64,000 bases of DNA from Algoriphagus chordae (GTDB taxonomy: Bacteria; Bacteroidota; Bacteroidia; Cytophagales; Cyclobacteriaceae): positions 139,820 through 203,819 of the forward strand of contig NZ_QKZT01000010.1 of NCBI RefSeq assembly GCF_003254055.1, given 5' to 3'. Position numbers and translations under genes: made by a program. The notes under the pieces are model-generated. The model had not been told where the DNA came from. It did not search any database and saw nothing but the letters and a program-made list of their open reading frames with translations. Shown here in pieces: positions 19,152 to 27,422 of this stretch (position 1 is its first letter; the number at the start of each line of letters is the position of its first letter).

Positions 19152-19501
19152 TTGATCATATTCTGTGTGAATTAATAATGGCCGTCTTTTCAGGCCTCAA
19201 TCGATTACTAATTACTAAGCTACCAAATGAGTATTAACAAAAAACAGAAAACTATATTTATATGCAAACAACTCCCCTTGAGAAATCTATTTAGGTCGCC
19301 TCATATTTGATTTAGAAAAAATTCGGTTTGTCTACAGGAAACCATTCCTTTTATATAGGATTTTCTTAAAAAATGGATTTGAAATCCTGTTTCTCACATT
19401 TGCACATGACTATTTCAGACTACCTAGATTAACTCCATTTGGAATCAATATTAAATCTTTGTCTGAAACAAAAATAGTATTAACATCACCGTTATTTTGC
19501 C
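19152..19501. other. 350-bp AT-rich intergenic region
   Basis: Holds the upstream region of the sulfatase run. No protein-like frame, hairpin with T-tract or clear TAnnTTTG promoter element was found. Confidence 0.5.
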
Positions 19502-20236
19502 TTAGTTCTTCCTGCAAATATTCTGCATAAGCTCCTCTATAGTTGGATTATAGCTATTTTGCCGAATTTCTACAGAAAATGTAACAGTATTGTTTCGCAC
19601 GAAATTAGTCAGTGCACAAAAATCAACTAAGGAATCATTCGAATAAATTCTCACATCAGCAGAGTTCTTGAGCCCCTGCAAACCCTTCACGCTTGTCAGA
19701 TTAATATTATTAGTGATTAAAAGTTGGTGGCATTCTTCCAAGTTTATCAAACCAGAGATACTGTTCAAGGAACGATTGTCAAAAATTGCTATTTGTTCAC
19801 CCACGAGACGTAAGCTTGCTAGAGCATCAAAGGTTTCTAGTTTATCATTGTTTTCGATCCTTAAAGTTTTTTCTATTGAAATCAAATTCTCTAGGCCTTC
19901 CAAAGAAGCAAGTTGAATATTGTCCTCTATTTCCAAAAATTCAATTTCACTAATATGCTCCAACCCCTTCAGTGATTTCAAGCTTAGGTTATTACGAATA
20001 AAAATCCCATTGACTTTTTCCAGATTCTCCAAATATGCCAAATCTTCCACATCAGCTGTATAATTTATAATAAGATTGCCTCTTATCGTTTTGTAGGCCA
20101 TAACCTCTGGATCTTGAAGATCAGAAAGGCTATTTATCTCCAAATCACCCTCTAAATAAGTAATCGGCTCATTTGAATCGTCTTTATTACAGGACAACAT
20201 ACAGATGGCAAGGACAAAATAAAGTAGTCTTTTCAT
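19502..20236 (-). CDS. Receptor L-domain-like lipoprotein with leucine-rich repeats
   Basis: The 244-residue protein has a lipoprotein signal with Cys16 (ICMLSC). About seven degenerate leucine-rich/L-domain repeats follow, each with the pattern LxxLexxxxLxIxxNxxLxSLxGL (for example LKSLKGLEHISEIEFLEIED and LASLEGLENL). Similar repeats occur in eukaryotic receptor L domains and in bacterial surface proteins. It probably sits on the cell surface and binds a protein or glycan. It is flanked by sulfatases and a nucleoside-hydrolase-like gene and has its own 180-350 bp spacers. No enzymatic motif was seen. Confidence 0.7.
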   Translation of the reverse strand: MKRLLYFVLAICMLSCNKDDSNEPITYLEGDLEINSLSDLQDPEVMAYKTIRGNLIINYTADVEDLAYLENLEKVNGIFIRNNLSLKSLKGLEHISEIEFLEIEDNIQLASLEGLENLISIEKTLRIENNDKLETFDALASLRLVGEQIAIFDNRSLNSISGLINLEECHQLLITNNINLTSVKGLQGLKNSADVRIYSNDSLVDFCALTNFVRNNTVTFSVEIRQNSYNPTIEELMQNICRKN

Positions 20237-20416
20237 TCAGTTTATGGCATTTGGATGGTGAATAAGAGCTCTGATTAAACAGCTCGGCGTAAGATTTCTT
20301 CCTTAACTGGAAATGCTAATCCAATATTATTAAAAAATAACTAATAGTCATTTCTATTTTGTCTAATTCCCTTGAATCACTGAGAAATAACAAGTCCAAG
20401 TTTCTAATTATGCTCC

Positions 20417-21406
20417 CTACTTCTTTTTCGGTTGATGCATCATCAGTTTATTGATTTCCTTTTCGATCTCCACCATGTTCTGTTTCCCTACCAACCGGAA
20501 CTGGCCTTCACCAGCCTTATCCCAGGTATTGGATCCATCATCGGCTACGATCATTTTCCCTTGCTCCAGATAGAAGTACTTTTCATGACCTAGAGCAGCC
20601 ACATAAACAGCCGTTTGATCCCAGCTCATACGGCCGTTCTTATCTTCATCGGCCATTGGGATTGCTATTGAGAATGCATCCTTGACAGGGCTATTCTTAA
20701 TTTTCTTATTGGTGATCAAAGGTATTCCTGTATGAATCTGCTCTCCTATTTCAAAACCGCTATAAATAAGTGGCTTTGGCCAATTGGCGATAGCAAATTG
20801 AGAAGAAGGTGCATCTTGATTCACATTAAACTCTGATCCTTCAGGGAATTTCCCCGCCATACTTACGAGTTTCACGACTTTTTGCTTTACCAATTCCAAT
20901 CCTGTCAGCGGAGAATATTCATCAGGAGCTGATTGAAGTAAGTTGGAAATATTCGTTAAAAAACCTACCGTAATGATCGTCACACTGCCGTCTTTCTGGT
21001 CAGCAAGCACTTTTCGATACAAAGCAACAGCATCAGGCGCATCCTTATTCTTTTGGATACGATGCGGGTACTTGGCTATAAGAGTATCAGTCCAGTGCTG
21101 CCAATCTTTCTGCTCAATTGCCTTAGCTTTTGGCACTCCAATAGGCACCTCTGGTCTTTCGAAGTAGGTGTTTAGCACGTTGAGTACGGCAGCTACTCCC
21201 TCGTACTTCGTGCTTGCGATTGTAGCTAAAATTTCTATTTCCCCCTGGTCTGCAAAAGAATGTAGCAAGGCTATAGCTCCGACATCATCGTAATCTGGCC
21301 CCATGTCTGTGTCAAAGATTACTTTGCTAGGCTGCTTGCTCTGCCCATAAGCGGAAAAAATCATAAATAAAAAGACAAGGAGTATAGGAATGGTTTTTAG
21401 GCTCAT
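20417..21406 (-). CDS. Secreted nucleoside-hydrolase-fold protein
   Basis: Inosine/uridine-preferring nucleoside hydrolase superfamily, 329 residues with a signal peptide ending SAYGQS. The calcium/ribose-binding motif is present as KVIFDTDMGPDYDDVGAIAL (about 29-48). VTIITVGFLTNI and DGSNTWDKAGEGQFRLV match the fold's later strands. Secreted members are common near polysaccharide loci and their substrates are mostly unknown; N-ribosides or other glycosides are possible. It lies 179 bp from the esterase gene on the same strand. A second, more divergent relative is at 59325-60170. Confidence 0.82.
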   Translation of the reverse strand: MSLKTIPILLVFLFMIFSAYGQSKQPSKVIFDTDMGPDYDDVGAIALLHSFADQGEIEILATIASTKYEGVAAVLNVLNTYFERPEVPIGVPKAKAIEQKDWQHWTDTLIAKYPHRIQKNKDAPDAVALYRKVLADQKDGSVTIITVGFLTNISNLLQSAPDEYSPLTGLELVKQKVVKLVSMAGKFPEGSEFNVNQDAPSSQFAIANWPKPLIYSGFEIGEQIHTGIPLITNKKIKNSPVKDAFSIAIPMADEDKNGRMSWDQTAVYVAALGHEKYFYLEQGKMIVADDGSNTWDKAGEGQFRLVGKQNMVEIEKEINKLMMHQPKKK

Positions 21407-21585
21407 TTTAGATTTTGTTTATATAGCTATTCATGTGAATATAAGCATTTAGCCAAATCCCATTTACGAAAAAGATGAGGTGGGATTATTCTAGAAACTA
21501 TCAGCTCAGTCGGATTTAATCAGGTACTATTTGAAATCTAATTGGAATGATTGAACTGACTAAATTTACTAACTGACTGGCATTT

Positions 21586-22383
21586 CTAGCTATTCTCATC
21601 AAAGAATTTAAGTGTGCTTTCCAGATGCTTTTGCCAGTATGCCCACTGATGCCCTCCATCAAATTCTTCATAGGAATGCTCCACTCCAAGTTCGGATAAT
21701 TGCTCATGCAAAAGTCTATTCCCAGCAAGCAATTCATCTTCTTTTCCGCAATCAAAGCGAATGGCAGGTAGAGAATCTACATTTCTTTTGATCAAGTCTA
21801 TTACATCATTTTCCGTATCTCGTAGCTTATAGGATTGGAGAAGTTCTTCCACAAATAAGGACATCTCCGAAAATTTGGTGATGGCACTATGCGCCGAGAT
21901 AGCTTCAAATTTCTCAGGAAATTCTGCTCCTAGTTTCAAAGCGCCATATCCTCCCATGGAAAGCCCAGCTATACACAACTTTGATTTGTCGCTAGCTGAG
22001 GGAATATTCTCTCTCACTGCTTTTGGCACATCCGATACAATCCATTCAGCGAAATCTTGTTCTTCATGAGCAAGATATCCTGAACCATCTCCCCAAAGTC
22101 CGTCAGAAGGCATCGCTATAATGGCCGGTTTGATCTCTCCACTTTCCATTAGGCGCTTGGCGGTATTATGTGCTCCACCTTTCATAGCCCAAACCCATGC
22201 AGATCCATAGACTCCATGCAACAAAATGTAGATGGGAAGATCCGTTATATTGTCTATCACATTGGGCACATAGAGGCAGATATCTCCCCTACCTTTTAAA
22301 TTTGGCGTCTTGACTGTCAAAAAACGAAGGCCTGAATGTTCAAACATCTCGTCCGATAATTCTATAGATCTAAAACTGCTCAT
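21586..22383 (-). CDS. Esterase D / S-formylglutathione-hydrolase-like alpha/beta hydrolase
   Basis: The 265-residue alpha/beta hydrolase has LPIYILLHGVYGSAWVW (oxyanion strand), the nucleophile elbow GLSMGGYGALKLG, Asp in FDCGKEDELLAGNR and the C-terminal His in FDGGHQWAYWQ. It has no signal peptide, so it is cytoplasmic. It starts 11 bp after the Zn-alcohol dehydrogenase gene and belongs to the P450 cassette. In formaldehyde pathways this family hydrolyses S-formyl thiol adducts, so a role in processing the one-carbon unit freed by demethylation is plausible. A carbohydrate acyl-esterase is the alternative. Confidence 0.82.
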   Translation of the reverse strand: MSSFRSIELSDEMFEHSGLRFLTVKTPNLKGRGDICLYVPNVIDNITDLPIYILLHGVYGSAWVWAMKGGAHNTAKRLMESGEIKPAIIAMPSDGLWGDGSGYLAHEEQDFAEWIVSDVPKAVRENIPSASDKSKLCIAGLSMGGYGALKLGAEFPEKFEAISAHSAITKFSEMSLFVEELLQSYKLRDTENDVIDLIKRNVDSLPAIRFDCGKEDELLAGNRLLHEQLSELGVEHSYEEFDGGHQWAYWQKHLESTLKFFDENS

Positions 22384-22394
22384 AATTTATGGCT

Positions 22395-23513
22395 TTAGGG
22401 AAAAACGATTACTCCTTTGGCATTTACTCCAGCCAGCATATCATCAAACGCTTGTTGCAAATCATCCAAAGGATATTCCTTACTGATCATTTGATCTAAT
22501 TTAAGCTGCCCATTTTTATACAATTGCATCAAAACAGGAAAGTCGATCTGAGGTCGGCACTTGCCATAGAGCGGATTGATATAAATTTTATCCCATTCAA
22601 AAAGCCTCATATCAATGGTAATCTCCTCTTCTATTCCACTCACCTGAACCGCCGTGCCTGCATTTCGGATCATGGCCAGAGGCGCAGCTCCCAAAGCAGG
22701 AATAGCTGTGCATTCAAAGGCATAATCAGCTCCTCTTCCACCTAATATCTCTTTGACTTTACCTGAAGCGATGATCAGTCCTACATCATCCTTTCCAGCC
22801 AAAATGACCTCAGTAGCTCCAAATATCTTTGCCATTTCCAATTTTGCTGGATTAATATCCACGGCGATAATCCTGCTTGCCCCGGCGATTTGGCAGGCAT
22901 TGATTACATTCAAGCCAACTCCTCCACAGCCTAGGACTACCACAGAACTCCCAGCTTTGAGTTTGGCAGCATTTACCACAGACCCATAGCCAGTCATCAC
23001 GCCACAGCTAATAATGCTGGCAGCAGAAAAATTCAGATTTGCCTCCTCTACTTTCACCACTGCAGACTCCTTCACCAAGGTATACTCACTTAAAGTACCC
23101 AAGTTGAAAGCTCGCTCTATAGGATTGCCCTCCCACTTGGTACTTCCTAAAGTGGCCTGACCAGGTGTATGTCCGTTTCCCCCGGCAACTACCGGAGAAT
23201 TATTTTCGCAAATGTGCTGATTGCCTTCCTGACATTGAAAGCAATGCATGCATGGTGTAGCCCAATTCAGAATCACCTGATCACCGGGTTTTACGCTTGT
23301 CACCGTAGCTCCAACTTGCTCAACTACACCTGCTCCTTCATGCCCCATTACTATTGGTTTGCCCCAGCTTAGTGAGTCATAATCAGTATGGCAAAGTCCA
23401 GCAGCTTTCATTCTCACCAGTACTTCATCCGGTTCGGGATCAGAAATACTGACCTCACAAATGCTAAAAGTGCCATCTCCTTTGGCTACGGCTGATTTGG
23501 AAAGTTTTGACAT
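22395..23513 (-). CDS. Zn-dependent alcohol dehydrogenase, probable formaldehyde-handling enzyme
   Basis: Medium-chain dehydrogenase, 372 residues. The catalytic zinc ligands are in GLCHTDYDS and GHEGAGVV. The structural zinc motif is CMHCFQCQEGNQHIC (four Cys). The Rossmann motif is VVVLGCGGVGLNVI. This layout is close to class III/formaldehyde-active enzymes. In Zobellia an alcohol dehydrogenase in the porphyran cluster has been described that detoxifies formaldehyde released by P450 demethylation; its position here, after P450, ferredoxin and reductase, gives the same reading. The 145-bp gap upstream carries a GTGAACAC repeat. A broken second copy lies at 56917-57221. Confidence 0.88.
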   Translation of the reverse strand: MSKLSKSAVAKGDGTFSICEVSISDPEPDEVLVRMKAAGLCHTDYDSLSWGKPIVMGHEGAGVVEQVGATVTSVKPGDQVILNWATPCMHCFQCQEGNQHICENNSPVVAGGNGHTPGQATLGSTKWEGNPIERAFNLGTLSEYTLVKESAVVKVEEANLNFSAASIISCGVMTGYGSVVNAAKLKAGSSVVVLGCGGVGLNVINACQIAGASRIIAVDINPAKLEMAKIFGATEVILAGKDDVGLIIASGKVKEILGGRGADYAFECTAIPALGAAPLAMIRNAGTAVQVSGIEEEITIDMRLFEWDKIYINPLYGKCRPQIDFPVLMQLYKNGQLKLDQMISKEYPLDDLQQAFDDMLAGVNAKGVIVFP

Positions 23514-23532
23514 AGTTTGTGTTTATTTTAAA

Positions 23533-23552
23533 ACCACCGTGAACACTGTGGT
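23533..23552. repeat. GTGAACAC-type imperfect palindrome upstream of the dehydrogenase
   Basis: ACCACCGTGAACACTGTGGT is an imperfect inverted repeat 20 bp before the dehydrogenase start. A related sequence, CCACCGTAGTGAACACCGTG, lies 28 bp before susC1 (4439-4458). It may be an operator or a dispersed repeat. Confidence 0.3.
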
Positions 23553-23658
23553 CAAAAGGTTTTTTTACTTACTCCTTAAGTTTAAAGCTAAATAGAATAT
23601 TAGCCTATCTAAGTTTGGGTAAGTTGAATTACTATTTATTTACCCTGATCCCGTAGTT

Positions 23659-24915
23659 CTATCTCCCAATAGATTTAAGTTCAATTTCAGGATTCTTCAG
23701 TTTTTCTTTGTCTAAAGGCTCTCCACTTTTGATGAATTTAGTACCCCAAACATAAGCTTTTGCTGAATTCACCGTGTCAACGGCCAGCAGCTCATTTCCC
23801 CGAAAGTACCAGTTGGAAAAAACCAGCTCTGATTCTTTTCGCAAAACTGCCTCATCATATCCAGCTGACAATCCAACTAGTTGCAGTTTTACTTCATATT
23901 GATCAGACCAAAACCAAGGAATGGCGTCATAGAAAACATCTTTACCACAGATTGCCCCAGCAGCGATTTTAGCCTGATCCACCGCATTCTGCACACATTC
24001 CAGTCTGAGATATCGCTTGTAATGAGGGTTGAAATGATCCGTACAATCACCGATCGCATAAATATTCGGATCGTTGGTACATGAAGTCTCATCAACTCGA
24101 ATTCCATTTTCTATTTGTAATCCAGCAGCTGAGGCTAATTCTGAATTCACTTGAATACCTACCCCAAGTACCAGCATATCGGCAGGAAAGCTACTGCCAT
24201 CCTCGCAAATTACCTGAACTTTCTCACCATCTTCTGCTATGGAAATCACCTGTTTATTGCAGTGGATGCTTACTCCATTTGCCGCATGAAGACTCTCAAA
24301 AAACGAAGACATCTCAGGCGCAGTAACACGTGCCAGCACTCTGCATTCCCGCTCCAGCACTGTGACTTTTGCTCCTAATTTCCTTAAGGAAGCAGCTGTC
24401 TCTAGCCCAATATACCCACCTCCGATGATGACTACTTCTTGACTTGGGATCTTAGAAATTTTAACCCGAATTCCGTTGACATCAGCGGCAGTTCGTAACG
24501 GATAAACATGTTTAGCTTCAGATAAACCCCTGATCGATGGGATCAACGCCCGAGCACCTGTGGCAAGAACCAGTTTATCGTAAGCTTGCCATGTACCAGT
24601 GTCCAACTGTACTTTTTGGGCTTTTCGATCTATTCTCAGCGCTCTGATTCCAAGGAGTAATTGTATGTTTTCCTTGCCATAGCTTTCAGGAGACTTCAGG
24701 AGATTTTGTCCCAATGCTTCTGAGCTATGGAGGTAAGTTTTGGAAAGAGGAGGACGATGATAAGGCAATTCTGAATCTGAGTCAATAATCAATATTTTCC
24801 CTTCCCAACCTTCTTTGCGCAACGCAAATGCACAATTCACCCCCCCATGACTAGCCCCGATTATCACACAGATCTGATTTTCCGCTAGGTTTTCTGACCG
24901 GCTCAAATCCCTCAT
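23659..24915 (-). CDS. FAD-dependent ferredoxin reductase of the P450 system
   Basis: The 418-residue protein has two dinucleotide-binding motifs: VIIGASHGGVNCAFALRKEG for FAD (about 17-36) and EVVIIGGGYIGLETAASLRK for NAD(P)H (about 155-174). It also has YHRPPLSKTYL and the FAD-closing ANIYAIGDCTDH-like segment NIYAIGDCTDHFNP, as in putidaredoxin reductases. It passes electrons from NAD(P)H to the ferredoxin gene product. The start overlaps the ferredoxin stop by 4 bp (ATGA), showing translational coupling. With the P450 and ferredoxin it forms a complete class I P450 electron chain. Confidence 0.93.
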   Translation of the reverse strand: MRDLSRSENLAENQICVIIGASHGGVNCAFALRKEGWEGKILIIDSDSELPYHRPPLSKTYLHSSEALGQNLLKSPESYGKENIQLLLGIRALRIDRKAQKVQLDTGTWQAYDKLVLATGARALIPSIRGLSEAKHVYPLRTAADVNGIRVKISKIPSQEVVIIGGGYIGLETAASLRKLGAKVTVLERECRVLARVTAPEMSSFFESLHAANGVSIHCNKQVISIAEDGEKVQVICEDGSSFPADMLVLGVGIQVNSELASAAGLQIENGIRVDETSCTNDPNIYAIGDCTDHFNPHYKRYLRLECVQNAVDQAKIAAGAICGKDVFYDAIPWFWSDQYEVKLQLVGLSAGYDEAVLRKESELVFSNWYFRGNELLAVDTVNSAKAYVWGTKFIKSGEPLDKEKLKNPEIELKSIGR

Positions 24916-25220
24916 TTGGCAACTCGCAAAACAACACCATCCAGCACCTCGCTAATCTGTAGTTGACAGGAAAGCCGACTGTACTGATCCGCATGATCAT
25001 CCAATTCCAGCATATCCGTTTCGATTTCGCTCGCCTCACCGGTTTTTGTGACATCCTCAGGTGCCACGTGAACATGGCAAGTGGCACAGGAACACACACC
25101 TCCACAATCACCGTCGATCCCCTTTATTCCATTTTCCACGGCCAATGCCATCACAGAACCTGAAAACCCTTCCACAGTAATCCTTTGCTCATCGCTTGTT
25201 ATAAAAGTAATCTTTGCCAT
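24912..25220 (-). CDS. [2Fe-2S] ferredoxin of the P450 system
   Basis: The 102-residue putidaredoxin/adrenodoxin-type ferredoxin has cluster ligands Cys39, Cys45, Cys48 (CGGVCSCATCH) and Cys85 (SRLSCQLQ), the C-x5-C-x2-C...C spacing of P450 partners. An extra Cys43 lies inside the loop. LELDDHADQYSRLSCQL is a good match to P450-linked ferredoxins. The gene is 4 bp after the P450 gene and overlaps the reductase gene. It carries single electrons from reductase to P450. Confidence 0.95.
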   Translation of the reverse strand: MAKITFITSDEQRITVEGFSGSVMALAVENGIKGIDGDCGGVCSCATCHVHVAPEDVTKTGEASEIETDMLELDDHADQYSRLSCQLQISEVLDGVVLRVAK

Positions 25221-25224
25221 TTCT

Positions 25225-26388
25225 TTATGGGGTTATTGCATTGAATTTCACACTGATTTTATGGTAGCCTACCTTACGTTGGAATCTGCCCCATTGCTCT
25301 ATATTCTCTTTCAAATCAAGAATGTCTATTGATTCTATTTTCTCTGAAAGTTCCTTTAATAGAATTCTCAAAATCTGTCGGGCATGAGTAGCTCCAAGAC
25401 AGTTATGATGACTGAAACCAAAACCCACATGAGGATTGATTTTTCGGTTCAGGACGATTTCATCCGGGTTTTCAAAAACATTTTCATCCCTATTGGCAGA
25501 GGCCCAGCAAAGGGAAACCCGACTATCTGCTTTCGCAGCATGCTCACAGACCTGCGTATCTTCGGTCACTACTCTGCCCATGTGGGTCAAAGGCGAAAAG
25601 TACCTGATCATTTCTTCCACTGCATTAGTAATGATTTCAGGCTCCTTTCTCAGCCTTTTCAGAGACTTAGGATGATCTGCAAAATAGGCAATTGCATTGG
25701 TGACGGCATTAATAACGGTATCCCGACCTCCGGCGAAAGTCAAAACCATCACCCCTTTTGCTTCTTCTTTGGTCAGCTTTCGCCCATCAAAATCTGACTG
25801 CATGAGTACCGAATACAAGTCATCGGATGGATTGGCGATCGCACGATCAAGTTCACGCTCTATATAATCATAAAGCACATTGGCTTTATCCGCATCCAAA
25901 GCTTCTCCTTCACTACGAAAAACGTGTGTCCCCCAGGATATCCAAGTTTCTGACTCTTTAAAAGGTGTATTGAGCAAAAGCGTCAGGGCACGGGACTGTA
26001 AGGGTAGCGCAAATTCATTGACCACTTCCAGGGATTCCTTAGCCAACATCTCTTCAATAATACTTGAAACCATCGTAGTCAAAGCTTCCTGATAACCCGC
26101 ATTGTTAGGACGCTTAAACCATGCTTCTAGGACTGATCTGTATGCACCGTGTTTTGGAGGATCCACTTCAAATGGAATTTGCCGCGTATCACGAATATTC
26201 ACTTCAGAAGGAACCACAATCCTTCCAGGAACCGCCTCCGAGGTAAAAGTCTTGTAATTATGTGCAGTCTTCCTGACATCTTTGTGGCGCAGCAACATGG
26301 TCACAGGGTCATTTTGGTCGTCTATGGTCTCATAGCCACATTTGGATCTTTGCGCTGCAAAAGGATCAGGTATTTCACTTTTTTTCAT
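25225..26388 (-). CDS. Cytochrome P450, probable 6-O-methyl-galactose demethylase
   Basis: The 387-residue soluble bacterial P450 has I-helix oxygen-activation motif TFAGGRDTVINAV, ExxR in EEMIRYFSP, and haem-thiolate Cys330 in FGFSHHNCLGATHAR. The consensus FGxGxHxCxG has Gly where this protein has Ser, an unusual change. The gene leads the operon P450-ferredoxin-reductase-dehydrogenase-esterase, divergent from an AraC regulator. In Zobellia and Formosa, P450s with this gene order in porphyran loci remove the methyl group of 6-O-methyl-D-galactose, giving galactose and formaldehyde. Family is certain; substrate is inferred from gene order and agar genes nearby. Confidence 0.92.
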   Translation of the reverse strand: MKKSEIPDPFAAQRSKCGYETIDDQNDPVTMLLRHKDVRKTAHNYKTFTSEAVPGRIVVPSEVNIRDTRQIPFEVDPPKHGAYRSVLEAWFKRPNNAGYQEALTTMVSSIIEEMLAKESLEVVNEFALPLQSRALTLLLNTPFKESETWISWGTHVFRSEGEALDADKANVLYDYIERELDRAIANPSDDLYSVLMQSDFDGRKLTKEEAKGVMVLTFAGGRDTVINAVTNAIAYFADHPKSLKRLRKEPEIITNAVEEMIRYFSPLTHMGRVVTEDTQVCEHAAKADSRVSLCWASANRDENVFENPDEIVLNRKINPHVGFGFSHHNCLGATHARQILRILLKELSEKIESIDILDLKENIEQWGRFQRKVGYHKISVKFNAITP

Positions 26389-26501
26389 GGAGTTCGGTTT
26401 CTGCTTAGGGCATTGTTTCTTGGTTTACAATAATTGCCAAAAAACTATTCAGATAACTTCCCTATTTTCACCAATAAGTAATCTATTATGTCCTCTATCG
26501 A

Positions 26502-26509
26502 TATTTTTG
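26502..26509 (+). promoter_or_regulatory. Candidate -7 element for the AraC regulator gene
   Basis: TATTTTTG fits TAnnTTTG and lies about 52 bp before the AraC start codon. No -33 TTTG was seen at standard spacing. Confidence 0.3.
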
Positions 26510-26560
26510 GATAAATTATTGATTAAATAGTAAACTTAACCATATTATAACTAAAAGCTA

Positions 26561-27400
26561 TTGAAGCCAATTTTAGAACCCATACCCTTAGGAAATCAGA
26601 AATCTATCCTAGGTTTCTGTTTTGATAAAAAGGATTTTGAAACACCCTGGCATTTCCATCCTCAGCATGAACTGACCTACATTGAAGAAAGTGTAGGAAC
26701 CAAATTTATTGGGGACTATGTAGGTGGATACCAGCCAGGAGAATTGGTTTTGTTGCGATCAAATCTTCCCCATTGCTGGAAGAACAATACCTCCCAGTCA
26801 TCTAATTCCAAGTCATATGTAGTACAATGGAATTTGGGGATCTTTCCAGAAGTGCCAGAATTAGACTCAATTCATCAATTGTTAAAGACCGCCTCCAGAG
26901 GTTTGATTTTTGACAAAGAGCAGGTGAGGCACTTTATTCCCCTAATTAAAACCTTCCCGGATTTGTCAGGGCAAGAGCTATATATTCAACTTCTGGGCCT
27001 ACTTTCAGCACTTAGTAAAGCATCCTATACCCCACTTTCAGCCGCGAGTTTTACAGATGATATTCCCAGCGAATACGGCACACGAATGGCCAAAATCCAT
27101 GACTTTGTAGGAGAAAATTTTGGGAGGAAAATTTATCTGAAAGAATTAGCGGATTTAGTAAATCTCTCAGAGCAATCCTTTTCCAGATTTTTTACCAAGA
27201 TGATGGGAAGGCCATTCTTTACCTTTCTGAATGAATATAGAATAAATCACGCAGCGAGGATGCTGGTGGACACAGAGGAACCCATAGCGCAAATCGCCTA
27301 TGCCTGTGGCTACGATTCCCTTCCTTTTTTCCATAAGAAATTCAACGAATCCTACCAGATATCCCCTGCAAAGTATAGAAAGAGGTATTTCAAGAAATAG
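26561..27400 (+). CDS. AraC-family transcriptional regulator of the P450 cassette
   Basis: The 279-residue protein has a cupin-type N-terminal sensor domain (TPWHFHPQHELTYIEESVGT, GELVLLRSNLPHCWKN) and a C-terminal pair of helix-turn-helix motifs (YLKELADLVNLSEQSFSRFF; IAQIAYACGYDSLPFFHKKF, ending SPAKYRKRYF). The start is a TTG because a stop codon lies three codons upstream and no ATG precedes the cupin domain. The gene is divergent from the P450 operon (172-bp shared spacer), so it probably switches that operon on in response to a galactan-derived sugar. The cupin type is common in sugar-responsive Bacteroidota AraC proteins. Confidence 0.92.
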   Translation: MKPILEPIPLGNQKSILGFCFDKKDFETPWHFHPQHELTYIEESVGTKFIGDYVGGYQPGELVLLRSNLPHCWKNNTSQSSNSKSYVVQWNLGIFPEVPELDSIHQLLKTASRGLIFDKEQVRHFIPLIKTFPDLSGQELYIQLLGLLSALSKASYTPLSAASFTDDIPSEYGTRMAKIHDFVGENFGRKIYLKELADLVNLSEQSFSRFFTKMMGRPFFTFLNEYRINHAARMLVDTEEPIAQIAYACGYDSLPFFHKKFNESYQISPAKYRKRYFKK

Positions 27401-27422
27401 TGATACATTAACTACTTTTGAT

